Shown one piece after another: positions 1-8,497 of a stretch of 64,000 bases of DNA. How positions within the stretch are numbered: position 1 is the first letter of the stretch; every line of letters begins with the position of its first letter. The position numbers were made by a program, and so were the translations under genes. The notes under the pieces were generated by a model that was not told the DNA's origin, did no database searches, and saw only the letters and a list, made by a program, of their open reading frames with translations. Source of the stretch: Novosphingobium lentum NBRC 107847 (GTDB taxonomy: Bacteria; Pseudomonadota; Alphaproteobacteria; Sphingomonadales; Sphingomonadaceae). The DNA is taken from contig NZ_BCTW01000012.1 of assembly GCF_001590965.1 (NCBI RefSeq), positions 1 to 64,000 on the forward strand, in the 5' to 3' direction.

Positions 1-59
1 GAGACGCCGTTTCAACGGGCTCAACGGCTCCTCAGGATGAGCGGTCCGGATTGATCGCG
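1..59. repeat. Dispersed palindromic repeat, right arm only (family B)
   Basis: This segment closely matches the right arm of the inverted repeat at 8498-8636, sharing the blocks GAGACGCCGTTTC and GGCTCCTCAGGATGAGCGG. The left arm would lie before the window. Related copies lie at 14060-14142, 25672-25808, 37941-37970 and 49431-49529. It probably belongs to a dispersed non-autonomous repeat family; it lies just past the stop of the minus-strand gene at 77-622. Confidence 0.75.
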
Positions 60-76
60 CGGCGCTCTGGCCTGCC

Positions 77-622
77 TCACCCCGCAACTTCCTCATCCGC
101 ATGCACTTCGGTCGGCCCGATCGGCGCGGCCGGTGCCAGCGCCGCCGCGACGCCCGCGCGCAGTTCGTACAGGTCCTGCGCCCACTCGCCGATCCAGTAG
201 GGCGGGCTGTTCTCCTTGCCGCGCCAGTCGTTGTCGCCGTGGCCCATCTGCTCGCCCGGATCGTGATCGTGATCGTCGACGTTGTGGATGTATTCGTGGA
301 CGATGGTGTTGACCTTCTGCGCCGGCGAATTGGCCAGGAACGCGACGTGGTAGTGCAGCCGGAACGGGTCGTGCGGATTGGTCACCGCCACGGTGTTGAC
401 GTAAGCCAGCCGCCGCTCGAAGCGCGGTTTCCACAACTGGACAAAGATCGGGCGCCGTTCCCCCCGCAGCCGCGCGGCGATCATCGCGGGCGTGATCGTG
501 GCAAACGCGAACGCGGGGTGGGCGATGATTCCGGCCCAGAATTCCGCATCGGAATCGAGCGCGTTGACGAACGCCACCGCCGATCTGAGCCCCGCATCGT
601 CACCGCTGAACCGTGCCTGCAC
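77..622 (-). CDS. Hypothetical zincin-like protein with HExxH motif
   Basis: I do not recognise this 181-residue protein as a named family. It contains HEYIH at residues 109-113, which fits the HExxH zinc-binding helix of metallopeptidases, followed by a His/Asp-rich stretch (HNVDDHDHDPGE, then GHGDND). A conserved-looking YWIGEWAQDLYELR segment follows. There is no signal peptide, so it is probably cytoplasmic. The GTG start at 622 is forced by a stop two codons upstream, and GGGGAA lies about eight bases before it. It is divergent from phoH. Peptidase activity is inferred from the motif alone; a third zinc ligand is not obvious. Confidence 0.7.
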   Translation of the reverse strand: MQARFSGDDAGLRSAVAFVNALDSDAEFWAGIIAHPAFAFATITPAMIAARLRGERRPIFVQLWKPRFERRLAYVNTVAVTNPHDPFRLHYHVAFLANSPAQKVNTIVHEYIHNVDDHDHDPGEQMGHGDNDWRGKENSPPYWIGEWAQDLYELRAGVAAALAPAAPIGPTEVHADEEVAG

Positions 623-777
623 CGATCATTCCCCGCCGTTGATCTCGCCGCGCTCCTACCATCGCAGTTTTCCACGGCCAACCGGGGGATTGTTGCGCTG
701 CACCCGCTTGCGCGCCGCGCCCAGCGGCCTAGGTTGGCATCCGGCGGCGGGTACGCGCCGCCTCTCGAAAGGAGCGC

Positions 778-1824
778 ATGTCCCGCAAACCTGTCCGCGC
801 CCATGAACCGGCGCAAAACCATGGGGAATCCCGCCAGGCCCACCGCCGCGCCCGGGCCGAGGTCGAATTCGACGAACCCACCGTGCTCGGTGCGCTGTTC
901 GGGCAGTTCGACACAAATCTTGTCCAGATAGAGAACCGGCTGGGCGTCTATATCGCGGCGCGCGGCAACCGCGTGCAGATCGAAGGGCCCGACGATGCCG
1001 TGGCCCGCGCGCGCGAGGTGCTGAAAGGCCTGCAGCAGCGGCTGATGAGCGGGCTCGACGTCGATGCCGGCGCGGTCGAATCGCTGATCGCGATGTCCAC
1101 CGAGCCGACGCTGGAGGGCATCATCACCGGCGAGACCGGCGGCGCCGCGCCGATCATGATCCGCACCCGCCGCAAAACCATCGTGCCGCGATCGGCGATG
1201 CAGATCGAATACATGCGCGCGCTGGCGCGTGAGGACATCATCTTCGCGCTGGGACCGGCGGGCACCGGCAAGACGTATGTCGCGGTGGCGCAGGCGGTCA
1301 GCCAGCTGATGAACGGCAGCGTGCAGCGGCTGATCCTGTCGCGCCCGGCGGTCGAGGCGGGTGAGCGGCTGGGCTTCCTGCCCGGCGACATGAAGGAAAA
1401 GGTCGATCCGTACCTGCGCCCGCTGTACGACGCGCTGTACGATTGCATGCCGCCCGAACAGGTCGAGCGCCGCATGGCGTCGGGCGAGATCGAGGTCGCG
1501 CCGATCGCGTTCATGCGCGGACGCACGCTGGCCGATGCGTTCGTGATTCTGGATGAAGCGCAGAACACCACGCCCGCGCAGATGAAGATGTTCCTCACCC
1601 GCTTCGGCCAGAACAGCCGCATGGTGGTGTGCGGCGATCCCAAGCAGGTCGATATTCCGGGCGGCGATGCGCAGTCCGGGCTGGCCGACGCGGTCCGCCG
1701 CTTGGACGGGGTGGAAGGCATGGCGATGATCCGCTTCGGCATTGCCGACGTGGTGCGCCACCCGATCGTGGGGCGGATCGTGGAAGCCTACGAAGGGCCG
1801 GATGCGTCGAGTTCGTCCGCTTGA
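778..1824 (+). CDS. phoH: PhoH-family ATPase
   Basis: PhoH-like P-loop ATPase of 348 residues, a usual length for the family. The Walker A motif GPAGTGKT is at residues 159-166 and the Walker B motif VILDEAQ at 256-262. The family is linked to RNA metabolism and ribosome-related functions, which fits its partner ybeY. The ATG start is preceded by AAAGGA. Its stop overlaps the TTG start of ybeY (TTGA), so the two are probably translationally coupled. The order phoH-ybeY-corC is the standard alphaproteobacterial arrangement. Confidence 0.96.
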   Translation: MSRKPVRAHEPAQNHGESRQAHRRARAEVEFDEPTVLGALFGQFDTNLVQIENRLGVYIAARGNRVQIEGPDDAVARAREVLKGLQQRLMSGLDVDAGAVESLIAMSTEPTLEGIITGETGGAAPIMIRTRRKTIVPRSAMQIEYMRALAREDIIFALGPAGTGKTYVAVAQAVSQLMNGSVQRLILSRPAVEAGERLGFLPGDMKEKVDPYLRPLYDALYDCMPPEQVERRMASGEIEVAPIAFMRGRTLADAFVILDEAQNTTPAQMKMFLTRFGQNSRMVVCGDPKQVDIPGGDAQSGLADAVRRLDGVEGMAMIRFGIADVVRHPIVGRIVEAYEGPDASSSSA

Positions 1825-2324
1825 GCGCGCCGATCCTGGAGATCGACGTCGATCCGGTGTGGGGACAAGCAACCGACTGGGAGGCGCTGGCGGCGCGCGC
1901 AGCCGAAGCCGCCGCGCAAGTCGCGCCCGAACTGGCGCATGAGAACATGCTGGTCAGCCTGGTGCTGGCCGACGATGACGAGGTCCAGCTGCTCAACCGG
2001 CAGTGGCGCGCCAAGGACAAGCCGACCAACGTGCTGTCGTTCCCGATGCTCAGCCGCGAGGAAGTGCTCCACGCCGCCGCCGACGAAAGCGCGCCGGGGA
2101 TGCTGGGCGACCTGATCCTGGCGCACGGCATCTGCGTGGCCGAGGCGGCGGACAAGGGTATCGCGGTGGAGGCCCACGCCAGCCACCTCATCGTCCACGG
2201 ATTGCTCCACCTGGCCGGGTACGATCACGAACTGGGCGAGGAAGAAGCATCCGCTATGGAAGACCTCGAGCGGAAGGCGCTTGCGTTACTGGGCCTTGCC
2301 GACCCATATGGCAGTGCAGCATAG
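1821..2324 (+). CDS. ybeY: Endoribonuclease YbeY (rRNA maturation factor)
   Basis: Zinc-dependent single-strand endoribonuclease acting in 16S rRNA maturation and ribosome quality control. The diagnostic motif HGLLHLAGYDH near the C terminus supplies the three zinc-binding histidines. The TTG start at 1821 overlaps the phoH stop and gives a normal 167 residues. The reading frame stays open further upstream, but that sequence belongs to phoH and shows no ybeY similarity. It is the second gene of a phoH-ybeY-corC unit. Confidence 0.95.
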   Translation: MSAPILEIDVDPVWGQATDWEALAARAAEAAAQVAPELAHENMLVSLVLADDDEVQLLNRQWRAKDKPTNVLSFPMLSREEVLHAAADESAPGMLGDLILAHGICVAEAADKGIAVEAHASHLIVHGLLHLAGYDHELGEEEASAMEDLERKALALLGLADPYGSAA

Positions 2325-2358
2325 AATCTGCACTTGCGGAATGGGGAGTTGTTGACCG

Positions 2359-3294
2359 ATGCCCGAGGGCAACGGGCCGGGTGGCGAAAGCCGTTCCGGC
2401 GACGGAGACAGTAATCACGCGCTGTGGCGCGGGCTGAAAGCCTGGTTCGGACGGAGCGAAGCCGACCTGTCGCTGCGCGCGCAGATCGAGGAAGCGATCG
2501 ACGAGCATGAGGGCGAACCCGGCGGCGAAGGCGCCACCGACGGCGACCTGATCCCGCTCGAACGCCAGATGTTGCGCAACCTGCTCCATTTCAGTGAGCA
2601 CGATGCCGATGACGTGGCGGTGCCACGCGGGCAGATCGTGGCGATCCCCGCCGCCGCCAGCTTTGCGGAGCTGGTCAGCGCGTTTGCCGAACATGGCCAC
2701 AGCCGCCTGCCGGTCTACGGCGATTCGCTCGACGAGATTGTGGGTATGGTCCACGTGAAGGACGTGTTCGCGATCGTCGCGGGCATGGCGCTTCATGGCA
2801 AGCCCGCGCCGGCCGACTGGGCCGGGCTGATGCGCCAGCCGCTGTTCGTGCCGCAGGCGCGCGGCGCGCTGGATGTGCTGGCCGACATGCGCGCCAGCCG
2901 CACGCACCTGGCGGTGGTGATCGACGAATATTCGGGCACCGACGGCATCATCACGATCGAGGATCTGGTCGAGGAGATCGTCGGCGAGATCGAGGACGAG
3001 CACGACGACGCGCCCGAGGAGCTGTTGCGCCAGCTGGACGAGACCACCTGGTTTGCCGACGCCCGCGCCGAGCTGGACGACGTCGCCGAGGCGATCGACC
3101 CCCGGCTGGCCGAAGTCGAGGAAGACGTCGACACCATCGGCGGGCTGGCGGTGGTGCTGGCCGGCGAAGTGCCGCCGGTGGGCCGCGTGGTCGAACACGA
3201 CAGCGGCTGGCGGATCGAAGTGACCGGCGCCGACGATCGCCGCGTCACCACCCTGCTGCTGCACGCCCCCGTGCCCGAAGCGGCGGAGGAATAG
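2359..3294 (+). CDS. corC: Hemolysin C / CorC-family protein with CBS pair
   Basis: Soluble CorC/HlyC-type protein of 311 residues. It has an acidic N-terminal part, two CBS domains in the middle (around SRLPVYGDSLDEIVGMVHVKD and VVIDEYSGTDGIITIEDL) and a C-terminal CorC_HlyC transporter-associated domain. There are no membrane segments. The family is linked to Mg2+/Co2+ tolerance, though its biochemical role is not settled. It follows ybeY by 34 bases. In many proteobacteria lnt (apolipoprotein N-acyltransferase) comes next, but here a LysR regulator follows after three bases. Confidence 0.93.
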   Translation: MPEGNGPGGESRSGDGDSNHALWRGLKAWFGRSEADLSLRAQIEEAIDEHEGEPGGEGATDGDLIPLERQMLRNLLHFSEHDADDVAVPRGQIVAIPAAASFAELVSAFAEHGHSRLPVYGDSLDEIVGMVHVKDVFAIVAGMALHGKPAPADWAGLMRQPLFVPQARGALDVLADMRASRTHLAVVIDEYSGTDGIITIEDLVEEIVGEIEDEHDDAPEELLRQLDETTWFADARAELDDVAEAIDPRLAEVEEDVDTIGGLAVVLAGEVPPVGRVVEHDSGWRIEVTGADDRRVTTLLLHAPVPEAAEE

Positions 3295-3297
3295 GCC

Positions 3298-4179
3298 GTG
3301 ATCCGCCGCCTTCCGCCGTTGCGCAGTCTTGAGGCGTTCATCCGCGTGGTGCGCGCGGGATCGGCCAAGGCGGCCGCGTCCGAACTGGCGCTGTCGCCGT
3401 CCGCGCTGTCGCGCCGACTGGGTGCGCTCGAGGATTTCGTCGGCAAGCCGCTGTTCGAACGGCGCCACCAGTCGCTCAAGCTGACCGCCGACGGGCAGGC
3501 GCTGTTCGACGAAGTCGCGCCGCTGATGGACGAGATGACCGACCGCATCGACCGGCTGGTCGATACCGGGCGGCTGCTGCGGTTGCGGCTGGGGGTGCTG
3601 CCGCTGTTCGGCAGCCAGCGCCTGTTCCCGCGCCTGGCCGAGCTGCGCAAGCTGCACCCGCAACTGCATATCGACATCGATTCCAGCCACATGGCCGAAA
3701 CCAAGCTGGGCGACACGATCGACGCCGCGATCATCCTGAGCGAAGGGCCCGACCCGGCGCTGCACGCGGTGCAGCTCGATCACAACAAGGTCTACGCGAT
3801 CACCTCCGCCGACCTCGCCGCCGAACTGGGCGGCGTACCCGACGTCGCCAAGCTGTCGAAGCAGACCTTCCTGATCCACAACGACCTGCCGCACAGCTTC
3901 GAGGCGTGGAAGACGGCGATGAAGCTCGACGATCTCAAGCCCGCCGCGATCGACCACTTCGACAGCGGCCAGCTGATCCTCGAGGCCGCCGCGCAAGGGC
4001 TGGGCATCGCGATCATGCACGACGACCACTTCACCCGCGCGCACGACGGACGGCTCGCCCGGCTTTACAACATCCCGGTCGACAGCCCCTACAGCTACTG
4101 GTTCGTCTGCCGCCCCCGCGCCCTGGAAACGCGGCCGGTGCGGTTGTTCCACGACTGGCTGATCAAGGCGGGGTTGTAG
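3298..4179 (+). CDS. LysR-family transcriptional regulator (GcvA-like)
   Basis: LysR-type regulator of 293 residues. The N-terminal winged helix-turn-helix (LRSLEAFIRVVRAGSAKAAA, then SPSALSRRLGALED) is followed by a periplasmic-binding-like effector domain. The GTG start lies three bases after the corC stop, so it may be co-transcribed. The effector and targets cannot be read from the sequence. No divergent partner gene adjoins it, which is unusual for LysR regulators. Confidence 0.9.
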   Translation: MIRRLPPLRSLEAFIRVVRAGSAKAAASELALSPSALSRRLGALEDFVGKPLFERRHQSLKLTADGQALFDEVAPLMDEMTDRIDRLVDTGRLLRLRLGVLPLFGSQRLFPRLAELRKLHPQLHIDIDSSHMAETKLGDTIDAAIILSEGPDPALHAVQLDHNKVYAITSADLAAELGGVPDVAKLSKQTFLIHNDLPHSFEAWKTAMKLDDLKPAAIDHFDSGQLILEAAAQGLGIAIMHDDHFTRAHDGRLARLYNIPVDSPYSYWFVCRPRALETRPVRLFHDWLIKAGL

Positions 4180-4211
4180 GGGGGCACCCCGATGTGCGGG
4201 ATAAAAGCTCC

Positions 4212-4235
4212 GGGGACATGCTATTGCGTGTCCCC
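4212..4235. repeat. 24-bp palindrome, family A copy 1
   Basis: The palindrome is GGGGACATGC, a four-base centre (TATT), then GCGTGTCCCC: 10-base arms with one mismatch. It lies in the 162-bp convergent gap between the LysR gene and vapC, where I see nothing else. The same element occurs at 5993, 6031, 57244, 57296, 57338, 57808, 57844 and 57890. The form is REP-like; it could also act as a bidirectional hairpin. Confidence 0.85.
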
Positions 4236-4341
4236 GTCCGGCAGCTCAGAACTGGTTGTTTGGGGATTGCGTAATGCGTCACTTTAACCGTGGTTGCGCC
4301 GCTTCAATCAACCCGCCCTCCCCACAAAACCACCCAACCCA

Positions 4342-4728
4342 CTACCAAATCCGCTGCACCGCGAACCCATCGAACAGCGCCTCGTTCGAGACCAGCGCCA
4401 TGTCTTCGGCTTGCGCCTGGGCGATCAGCAGGCGGTCGAACGGGTCCTTGTGGGCGATGGTCATGGCACCGGCGAGCCGGGCGTGGCGAACCGTGATCGC
4501 CAGTTCGGCAAAGCCCTGCGCGGCGACGATCTGCTCGAAGTCGTGCGCCAGCAGCGCCGCGTCGAGCAGCTTGCCGATGCGGAACTTGGTGGCAACTTCC
4601 ATCGCCGAGGCGGCACTGACGGCAACGCTGTTGGCTTCATCGGCGATGGCCTCGCGGGCAACGGGGCTCAGCGCCTCATCCCCCGCCAGCCACCAGATCA
4701 GCGCGTGCGTGTCGAGCAGCAGCCTCAA
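4342..4728 (-). CDS. vapC: PIN-domain toxin, VapC type
   Basis: PIN-domain ribonuclease of 128 residues, the toxin of a type II toxin-antitoxin pair. Likely metal-binding acidic residues are D6 (in LLLDTHALIWW), E44 (AMEVATK) and D95/D98 (KDPFDRL), with LLIAQAQAEDMALVS near the C terminus. It belongs to the PIN subgroup that pairs with Phd-like antitoxins. The TTG start at 4728 overlaps the antitoxin stop (TTGA), so toxin translation depends on antitoxin translation. The RNA target is unknown. Confidence 0.92.
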   Translation of the reverse strand: MRLLLDTHALIWWLAGDEALSPVAREAIADEANSVAVSAASAMEVATKFRIGKLLDAALLAHDFEQIVAAQGFAELAITVRHARLAGAMTIAHKDPFDRLLIAQAQAEDMALVSNEALFDGFAVQRIW

Positions 4729-4958
4729 GCCAGATTCCAGCCGCCAAGTTCATCCTCGGGCAAGGGATCGGCGAAGCGTGGATCGATGGCGATCTTGCCC
4801 TTGAGCGCGCCGAAACAGCGCTTGCCGCGCGGCGCCACCGGCACCAGCCGCACCACCGGCACGGTGCCGCGAGCGATGACCACCTCATCGCCGTCAAGCG
4901 CGGAGGCGATCAGCCTGGAGAGGTTGGTCTTGGCATCGTGAACGGTGAACTGGGTCAC
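4725..4958 (-). CDS. Phd/VapB-type antitoxin
   Basis: Antitoxin of 77 residues that should bind and silence the PIN toxin and repress its own promoter. The N terminus (TQFTVHDAKTNLSRLIASAL) is the typical Phd/YefM DNA-binding fold. The C-terminal part, ending LPEDELGGWNLA, is the expected toxin-wrapping tail. The frame is open upstream, but the GTG at 4958 is preferred because AAGGAGG sits five bases before it. A promoter with a flanking inverted repeat lies at 4968-5006. Confidence 0.9.
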   Translation of the reverse strand: MTQFTVHDAKTNLSRLIASALDGDEVVIARGTVPVVRLVPVAPRGKRCFGALKGKIAIDPRFADPLPEDELGGWNLA

Positions 4959-4967
4959 AGGCACCTC

Positions 4968-5006
4968 CTTAGCCAAATACATAGCTAAGCAAACCATTCG
5001 GGGCAA
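4968..5006 (-). promoter_or_regulatory. Promoter and operator of the vapBC-type pair
   Basis: On the minus strand TTGCCC (5006-5001) and TATGTA (4983-4978) are separated by 17 bases. The -10 box lies within an inverted repeat with perfect 6-base arms: CTTAGC and GCTAAG (4968-4973 and 4984-4989) around 10 bases. That is the expected place for antitoxin autorepression. Transcription would start within a few bases of the Shine-Dalgarno sequence, so the leader would be very short. Promoter and operator are inferred from sequence alone. Confidence 0.6.
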
Positions 5007-5222
5007 GGTTTTCGGTACCGGGAGCGAACCGAGACCCGCATGGGGATTACGCTTGTCTGGCGGCGGAGAGTAACGCTCCACCGCAATCCGCAACAGTGAC
5101 GGCGCCCCATGTCCGAACCTTCATCGACAAACGTCCGGCTCAAGCGTAACGTCCGGCCCGGGCGCGTTGCAGCGATGACCGCAAGAATCGGCAGGAACGC
5201 TGCGTCGTAGGGGGATGACTGG

Positions 5223-5984
5223 ATGACCTATTGCCTGGGCATGCGTACCAAATTCGGGGTGGTGCTGATCGCCGACACGCGCACCAACGCCGGCATCGAC
5301 AACATTTCCAATTTCCGCAAACTCCACACGCTGATCGAGACGCCCGACCGGATGGTGGTTTGCGCCAGTGCGGGCAGCCTTTCGACCACGCAGACCATGC
5401 TGTCGTTGCTCGAGGAAGGGCTCGATCCGCGCGATCCGGCGGACGAGCGGCGCACCGTCGCCTCGATGCCATCGATGTTCCGCGTCGTGTCGCTGGTCGG
5501 CGAGGCGCTGATGCTGGCGCGGCGCGAAGTCGCGCGGGCGGTGAGCGGCACCTCGATCAACAGCGACGTCTCGCTGCTGGTGGGCGGACGGATCGGCGAC
5601 GGGCCGATGGCGCTGTTCCTGGTCTATAGCGAGGGCAATTTCATCGAATGCCTGCCCGACTGTCCGTTCGCGCAAGTCGGCGAGCTCAAGTACGGCAAGC
5701 CGATCCTCGATCGCACGCTCAACTGGGACACCTCGCTCGAGGAGGCGGTGAAAGTCGGGCTGCTGTCGTTCGATGCGACGATGCGCTCCAACCTGTCGGT
5801 CGGCCTGCCGCTCGACCTCATCGTTATTCCCGAAGATCGCTCCGAATGGATCGTGCAGCGCCGGCTGGACGAAAGCGACGGCTATCTGCGCAAGTTGTCG
5901 TCCGACTGGGGCCGGCTGATGAACGACGCGCGCGAACAGATCGACGCGCCCGATTTCATGACCGCGAGCTGTTCCACCAGCTGA
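5223..5984 (+). CDS. Anbu, proteasome-type Ntn-hydrolase
   Basis: Anbu (ancestral beta subunit), the bacterial homologue of proteasome beta subunits and HslV, 253 residues. The N terminus MTYCLGMRTKFGVVLIADTR, then TNAGIDNISNFRK, is diagnostic. Removal of Met would expose Thr as the catalytic N-terminal nucleophile of this fold. Anbu is usually found beside ATP-grasp, alpha-E and transglutaminase-like genes. None is present here, and neighbours on both sides are separated by repeats or reversed in strand. The substrate is unknown. Confidence 0.93.
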   Translation: MTYCLGMRTKFGVVLIADTRTNAGIDNISNFRKLHTLIETPDRMVVCASAGSLSTTQTMLSLLEEGLDPRDPADERRTVASMPSMFRVVSLVGEALMLARREVARAVSGTSINSDVSLLVGGRIGDGPMALFLVYSEGNFIECLPDCPFAQVGELKYGKPILDRTLNWDTSLEEAVKVGLLSFDATMRSNLSVGLPLDLIVIPEDRSEWIVQRRLDESDGYLRKLSSDWGRLMNDAREQIDAPDFMTASCSTS

Positions 5985-5992
5985 CGGAATAC

Positions 5993-6054
5993 GGGGACAC
6001 GGAATACCGTGTCCCCGGACGCCTCACTGCGGGGACATGCTATTGCGTGTCCCC
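5993..6054. repeat. Two 24-bp palindromes, family A copies 2 and 3
   Basis: Copy 2 (5993-6016) is GGGGACACGG, four bases, CCGTGTCCCC, a perfect palindrome. Copy 3 (6031-6054) is GGGGACATGC, four bases, GCGTGTCCCC, identical to the copy at 4212. They are 14 bases apart and fill the convergent gap between anbu and the cyclophilin gene, so they may form strong hairpins in both transcripts. Paired copies are typical of REP doublets. Confidence 0.9.
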
Positions 6055-6065
6055 GCTTCTGCGTC

Positions 6066-6515
6066 TCAGCTGACGGTCGCCGTCTTGATCTTGCCGGGTT
6101 CGCGCGGGGGTTCGCCCTTGGGCAGCGCGTCGACGTGTTCCATGCCGCTCTCGACCTGGCCCCACACGGTGTACTGCTTGTCGAGGAAGCGCGCATCGTC
6201 GAGGCAGATGAAGAACTGGCTGTTGGCCGAGTGCGGCGCGCTGGTGCGGGCCATCGAGCACACGCCGCGCACGTGCGGTTCGGCGTTGAATTCAGCCTTG
6301 AGATCGGGCTTCTTCGATCCGCCCATGCCGGTGCCGTCGGGGCAGCCACCTTGCGCCATGAAGCCGGGGATCACGCGGTGGAACTTCACCCCGTCGTAGA
6401 AACCTTCGCTCACCAGCTCCTTGATCCGGTCGACATGGCCGGGGGCCAGATCGGGGCGCAGCTTGATCACGACATCGCCGGTATCGAGTGAAAGGGTCAG
6501 TTTTTCGTCAGCCAT
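6066..6515 (-). CDS. Cyclophilin-type peptidyl-prolyl isomerase
   Basis: Small cytoplasmic cyclophilin of 149 residues that catalyses proline cis-trans isomerisation. The active-site segment FHRVIPGFMAQGG is at residues 45-57, followed by MARTSAPHSANSQFFICL, which contains the conserved substrate-binding residues. There is no signal peptide. It is divergent from mgtE across 113 bp. The position fits PpiB, but I do not assign a symbol between PpiA- and PpiB-like forms. Confidence 0.94.
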   Translation of the reverse strand: MADEKLTLSLDTGDVVIKLRPDLAPGHVDRIKELVSEGFYDGVKFHRVIPGFMAQGGCPDGTGMGGSKKPDLKAEFNAEPHVRGVCSMARTSAPHSANSQFFICLDDARFLDKQYTVWGQVESGMEHVDALPKGEPPREPGKIKTATVS

Positions 6516-6628
6516 GACTGGTCAGTCCTCGTTGTTTCGGCGCCGATATAGGGTCTCGATCGGCAAAGTCACCACCGGGGTTACGAACCCGGTTGCTTTT
6601 GGCAAGCACCTGCCTATCCCCGCCTGCG

Positions 6629-8086
6629 ATGGCCAGCGACGACACCCGCTTCGATCTGAATGACGACGACGCGCAGCTGCTGCCGGCGAACGATGCGCCG
6701 TCGCCGGATACTGGGCGCCATTCGGAAAGCCTGGATGATGAGAACACGCTGAAGCCCGGCTTCGTGCGCCGCGTGACCGATGCGCTGGAGGCCGGCGACC
6801 ACGAAGCGGTCTACAACCTGGTCGAACCGCTGCACCCGGCCGACGTCGCCGATCTGTTCGAACTGATCCCCGCCGACGACCGGCCAGCGTTTGCCCGCGC
6901 GATCAGCGACCTGATGGGCGGCGAGGTCATCGCCGAGCTCAACGACCACGTGCGCGAACTGCTGATCGGCGCGCTCGAACCCGACGAAGTCGCCGAACTT
7001 GCCGAGCAGATGGAGACCGACGACGCGGTCGCGCTGATCGAGGATCTCGACGACGAGGACCAGCAGGCGGTGCTGGCCGAGCTCGATCCCGAGGATCGCG
7101 CCGCGATCGAAAGCGCGCTGTCGTATCCGGAAGAAACCGCCGGCCGCCTGATGCAGCGCGACCTGATCGCGGTGCCCGAACACCTCACGGTGGGCGACCT
7201 GATCGATTACTTGCGCGAAAACGGCGACCTGACCACCGAGTTCTGGGAAGTGTTCGTGGTCGATCCGCGGCACCGCCCGCTGGGCACGTGCCAGCTGTCG
7301 TGGATCCTGCGCACCCCGCGCGCCGTGGCGCTGGCCGACGTGATGAAGCGCGACCAGACGCTGATCCCGGTGTCGATGGACCAGGAGGAAGTCGCGCTGC
7401 GCTTCCAGAAATACGCACTGATCTCGGCCGCCGTGGTCGATGATTCGGGGCGGCTGGTAGGCCAGCTGACGGTCGATGACATCGTCCACATCATCCAGGA
7501 AGAAGCCGGCGAGGATACGCTGCTGCTGTCGGGCGCGGGCGACGGCGACATCAACGAGCCGTTGCAGCGCACGATCCGCACGCGGATGTGGTGGCTGACG
7601 ATCAACCTGTTCACCGCGATCCTCGCCTCGGCGGTGGTCGCGTTCTTCCAGGACACGATCTCGCGGCTGGTGACGCTGGCGGTGCTGATGCCGATCGTGA
7701 CCGGCATGGGCGGCAACGCCGCGACCCAGACGATGGCGGTGACGGTGCGCGCGCTGGCCACCAACCAGCTGACGTCGAGCAACACCGTGCGGATGATCGC
7801 GCGCGAATGGTGGATCGCCAGCGCCAACGGCATCGGCCTGGGCTTCCTGATGGCGATCGGTTGCCAGGCGATCTACCACGATTGGTGGCTGAGCTTCGTG
7901 CTGGTGCTGGCGATGGTGCTCAACAGCCTCAACGCCGGGCTTTCGGGCGTGCTGATCCCGATCGGGCTGGACCGGCTGAAGATCGACCCGGCAGTGACCT
8001 CGACCGTGTTCGTCACCACCATGACCGACACGTTCGGGTTCTTCTTCTTCCTCGGCCTTGCCACGCTGTTCCATTTGAGCGCCTGA
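6629..8086 (+). CDS. mgtE: Magnesium transporter MgtE
   Basis: MgtE-family Mg2+ channel of 485 residues. A cytoplasmic acidic N domain (about residues 30-135) precedes a CBS pair (about 140-270), a plug-like linker and a C-terminal five-helix membrane domain from about residue 325. MPIVTGMGGNAATQTMAV is the conserved pore region. In this family Mg2+ binding between N domain and CBS domains closes the pore. The ATG at 6629 is preferred over an in-frame TTG at 6593. An inverted repeat around 6576-6595 lies in the leader; no known riboswitch is recognisable. Confidence 0.94.
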   Translation: MASDDTRFDLNDDDAQLLPANDAPSPDTGRHSESLDDENTLKPGFVRRVTDALEAGDHEAVYNLVEPLHPADVADLFELIPADDRPAFARAISDLMGGEVIAELNDHVRELLIGALEPDEVAELAEQMETDDAVALIEDLDDEDQQAVLAELDPEDRAAIESALSYPEETAGRLMQRDLIAVPEHLTVGDLIDYLRENGDLTTEFWEVFVVDPRHRPLGTCQLSWILRTPRAVALADVMKRDQTLIPVSMDQEEVALRFQKYALISAAVVDDSGRLVGQLTVDDIVHIIQEEAGEDTLLLSGAGDGDINEPLQRTIRTRMWWLTINLFTAILASAVVAFFQDTISRLVTLAVLMPIVTGMGGNAATQTMAVTVRALATNQLTSSNTVRMIAREWWIASANGIGLGFLMAIGCQAIYHDWWLSFVLVLAMVLNSLNAGLSGVLIPIGLDRLKIDPAVTSTVFVTTMTDTFGFFFFLGLATLFHLSA

Positions 8087-8094
8087 CGTCGCAG

Positions 8095-8490
8095 ATGCCG
8101 CTCAACATGACCAAGGTGGCCTACGGGGCCAAGTCGATGGAGGAACTCCACGGCTGGTTCGCCACGCGCGGCGACACCGCGAAGCTGACCACGCGCTACC
8201 TGCCCAAGCGCCATGCCGAGATGATCGGCGGATCGCTGTACTGGATCTACAAGCACCAGCTGGTCGCGCGCTCGCCGATCCTCGCGTTCGAGGAAGCAGA
8301 GGGCGGCAAGACGCATATCGTGATCTCGACCACGCTGATCGACGTCTACCCAGTGCCCCGCCGCGCCCACCAGGGCTGGCGCTACCTCGCTGCCGAAGAC
8401 GCCCCGCGCGATCTGGCCGATGGCGAGGATGTGGGCGATGTCATGCCCGGCGGGCTGGCGGGCAAGCTGGCGAAACTGGGGCTGGTGTAA
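8095..8490 (+). CDS. DUF1489-family protein
   Basis: Small protein of 131 residues belonging to DUF1489, a family common in Alphaproteobacteria and without known function. Recognisable parts are MTKVAYGAKSMEELHGWF, TRYLPKRHAEMIGGSLYWI and HRAHQGWRYL-like PRRAHQGWRYL. It has no signal peptide or membrane helix. The ATG lies eight bases after the mgtE stop, so it is probably co-transcribed with mgtE. Confidence 0.87.
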   Translation: MPLNMTKVAYGAKSMEELHGWFATRGDTAKLTTRYLPKRHAEMIGGSLYWIYKHQLVARSPILAFEEAEGGKTHIVISTTLIDVYPVPRRAHQGWRYLAAEDAPRDLADGEDVGDVMPGGLAGKLAKLGLV

Positions 8491-8497
8491 GGCTACA

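Noticed and set aside
2254..4152. An open frame of 632 codons antisense to corC and the LysR gene
   Set aside because: It spans two well-supported genes and has no recognisable motif; composition is that of a shadow frame.
6516..6628. A magnesium riboswitch before mgtE
   Set aside because: Only one short inverted repeat is visible in the leader, and I cannot match it to a known M-box or similar structure.
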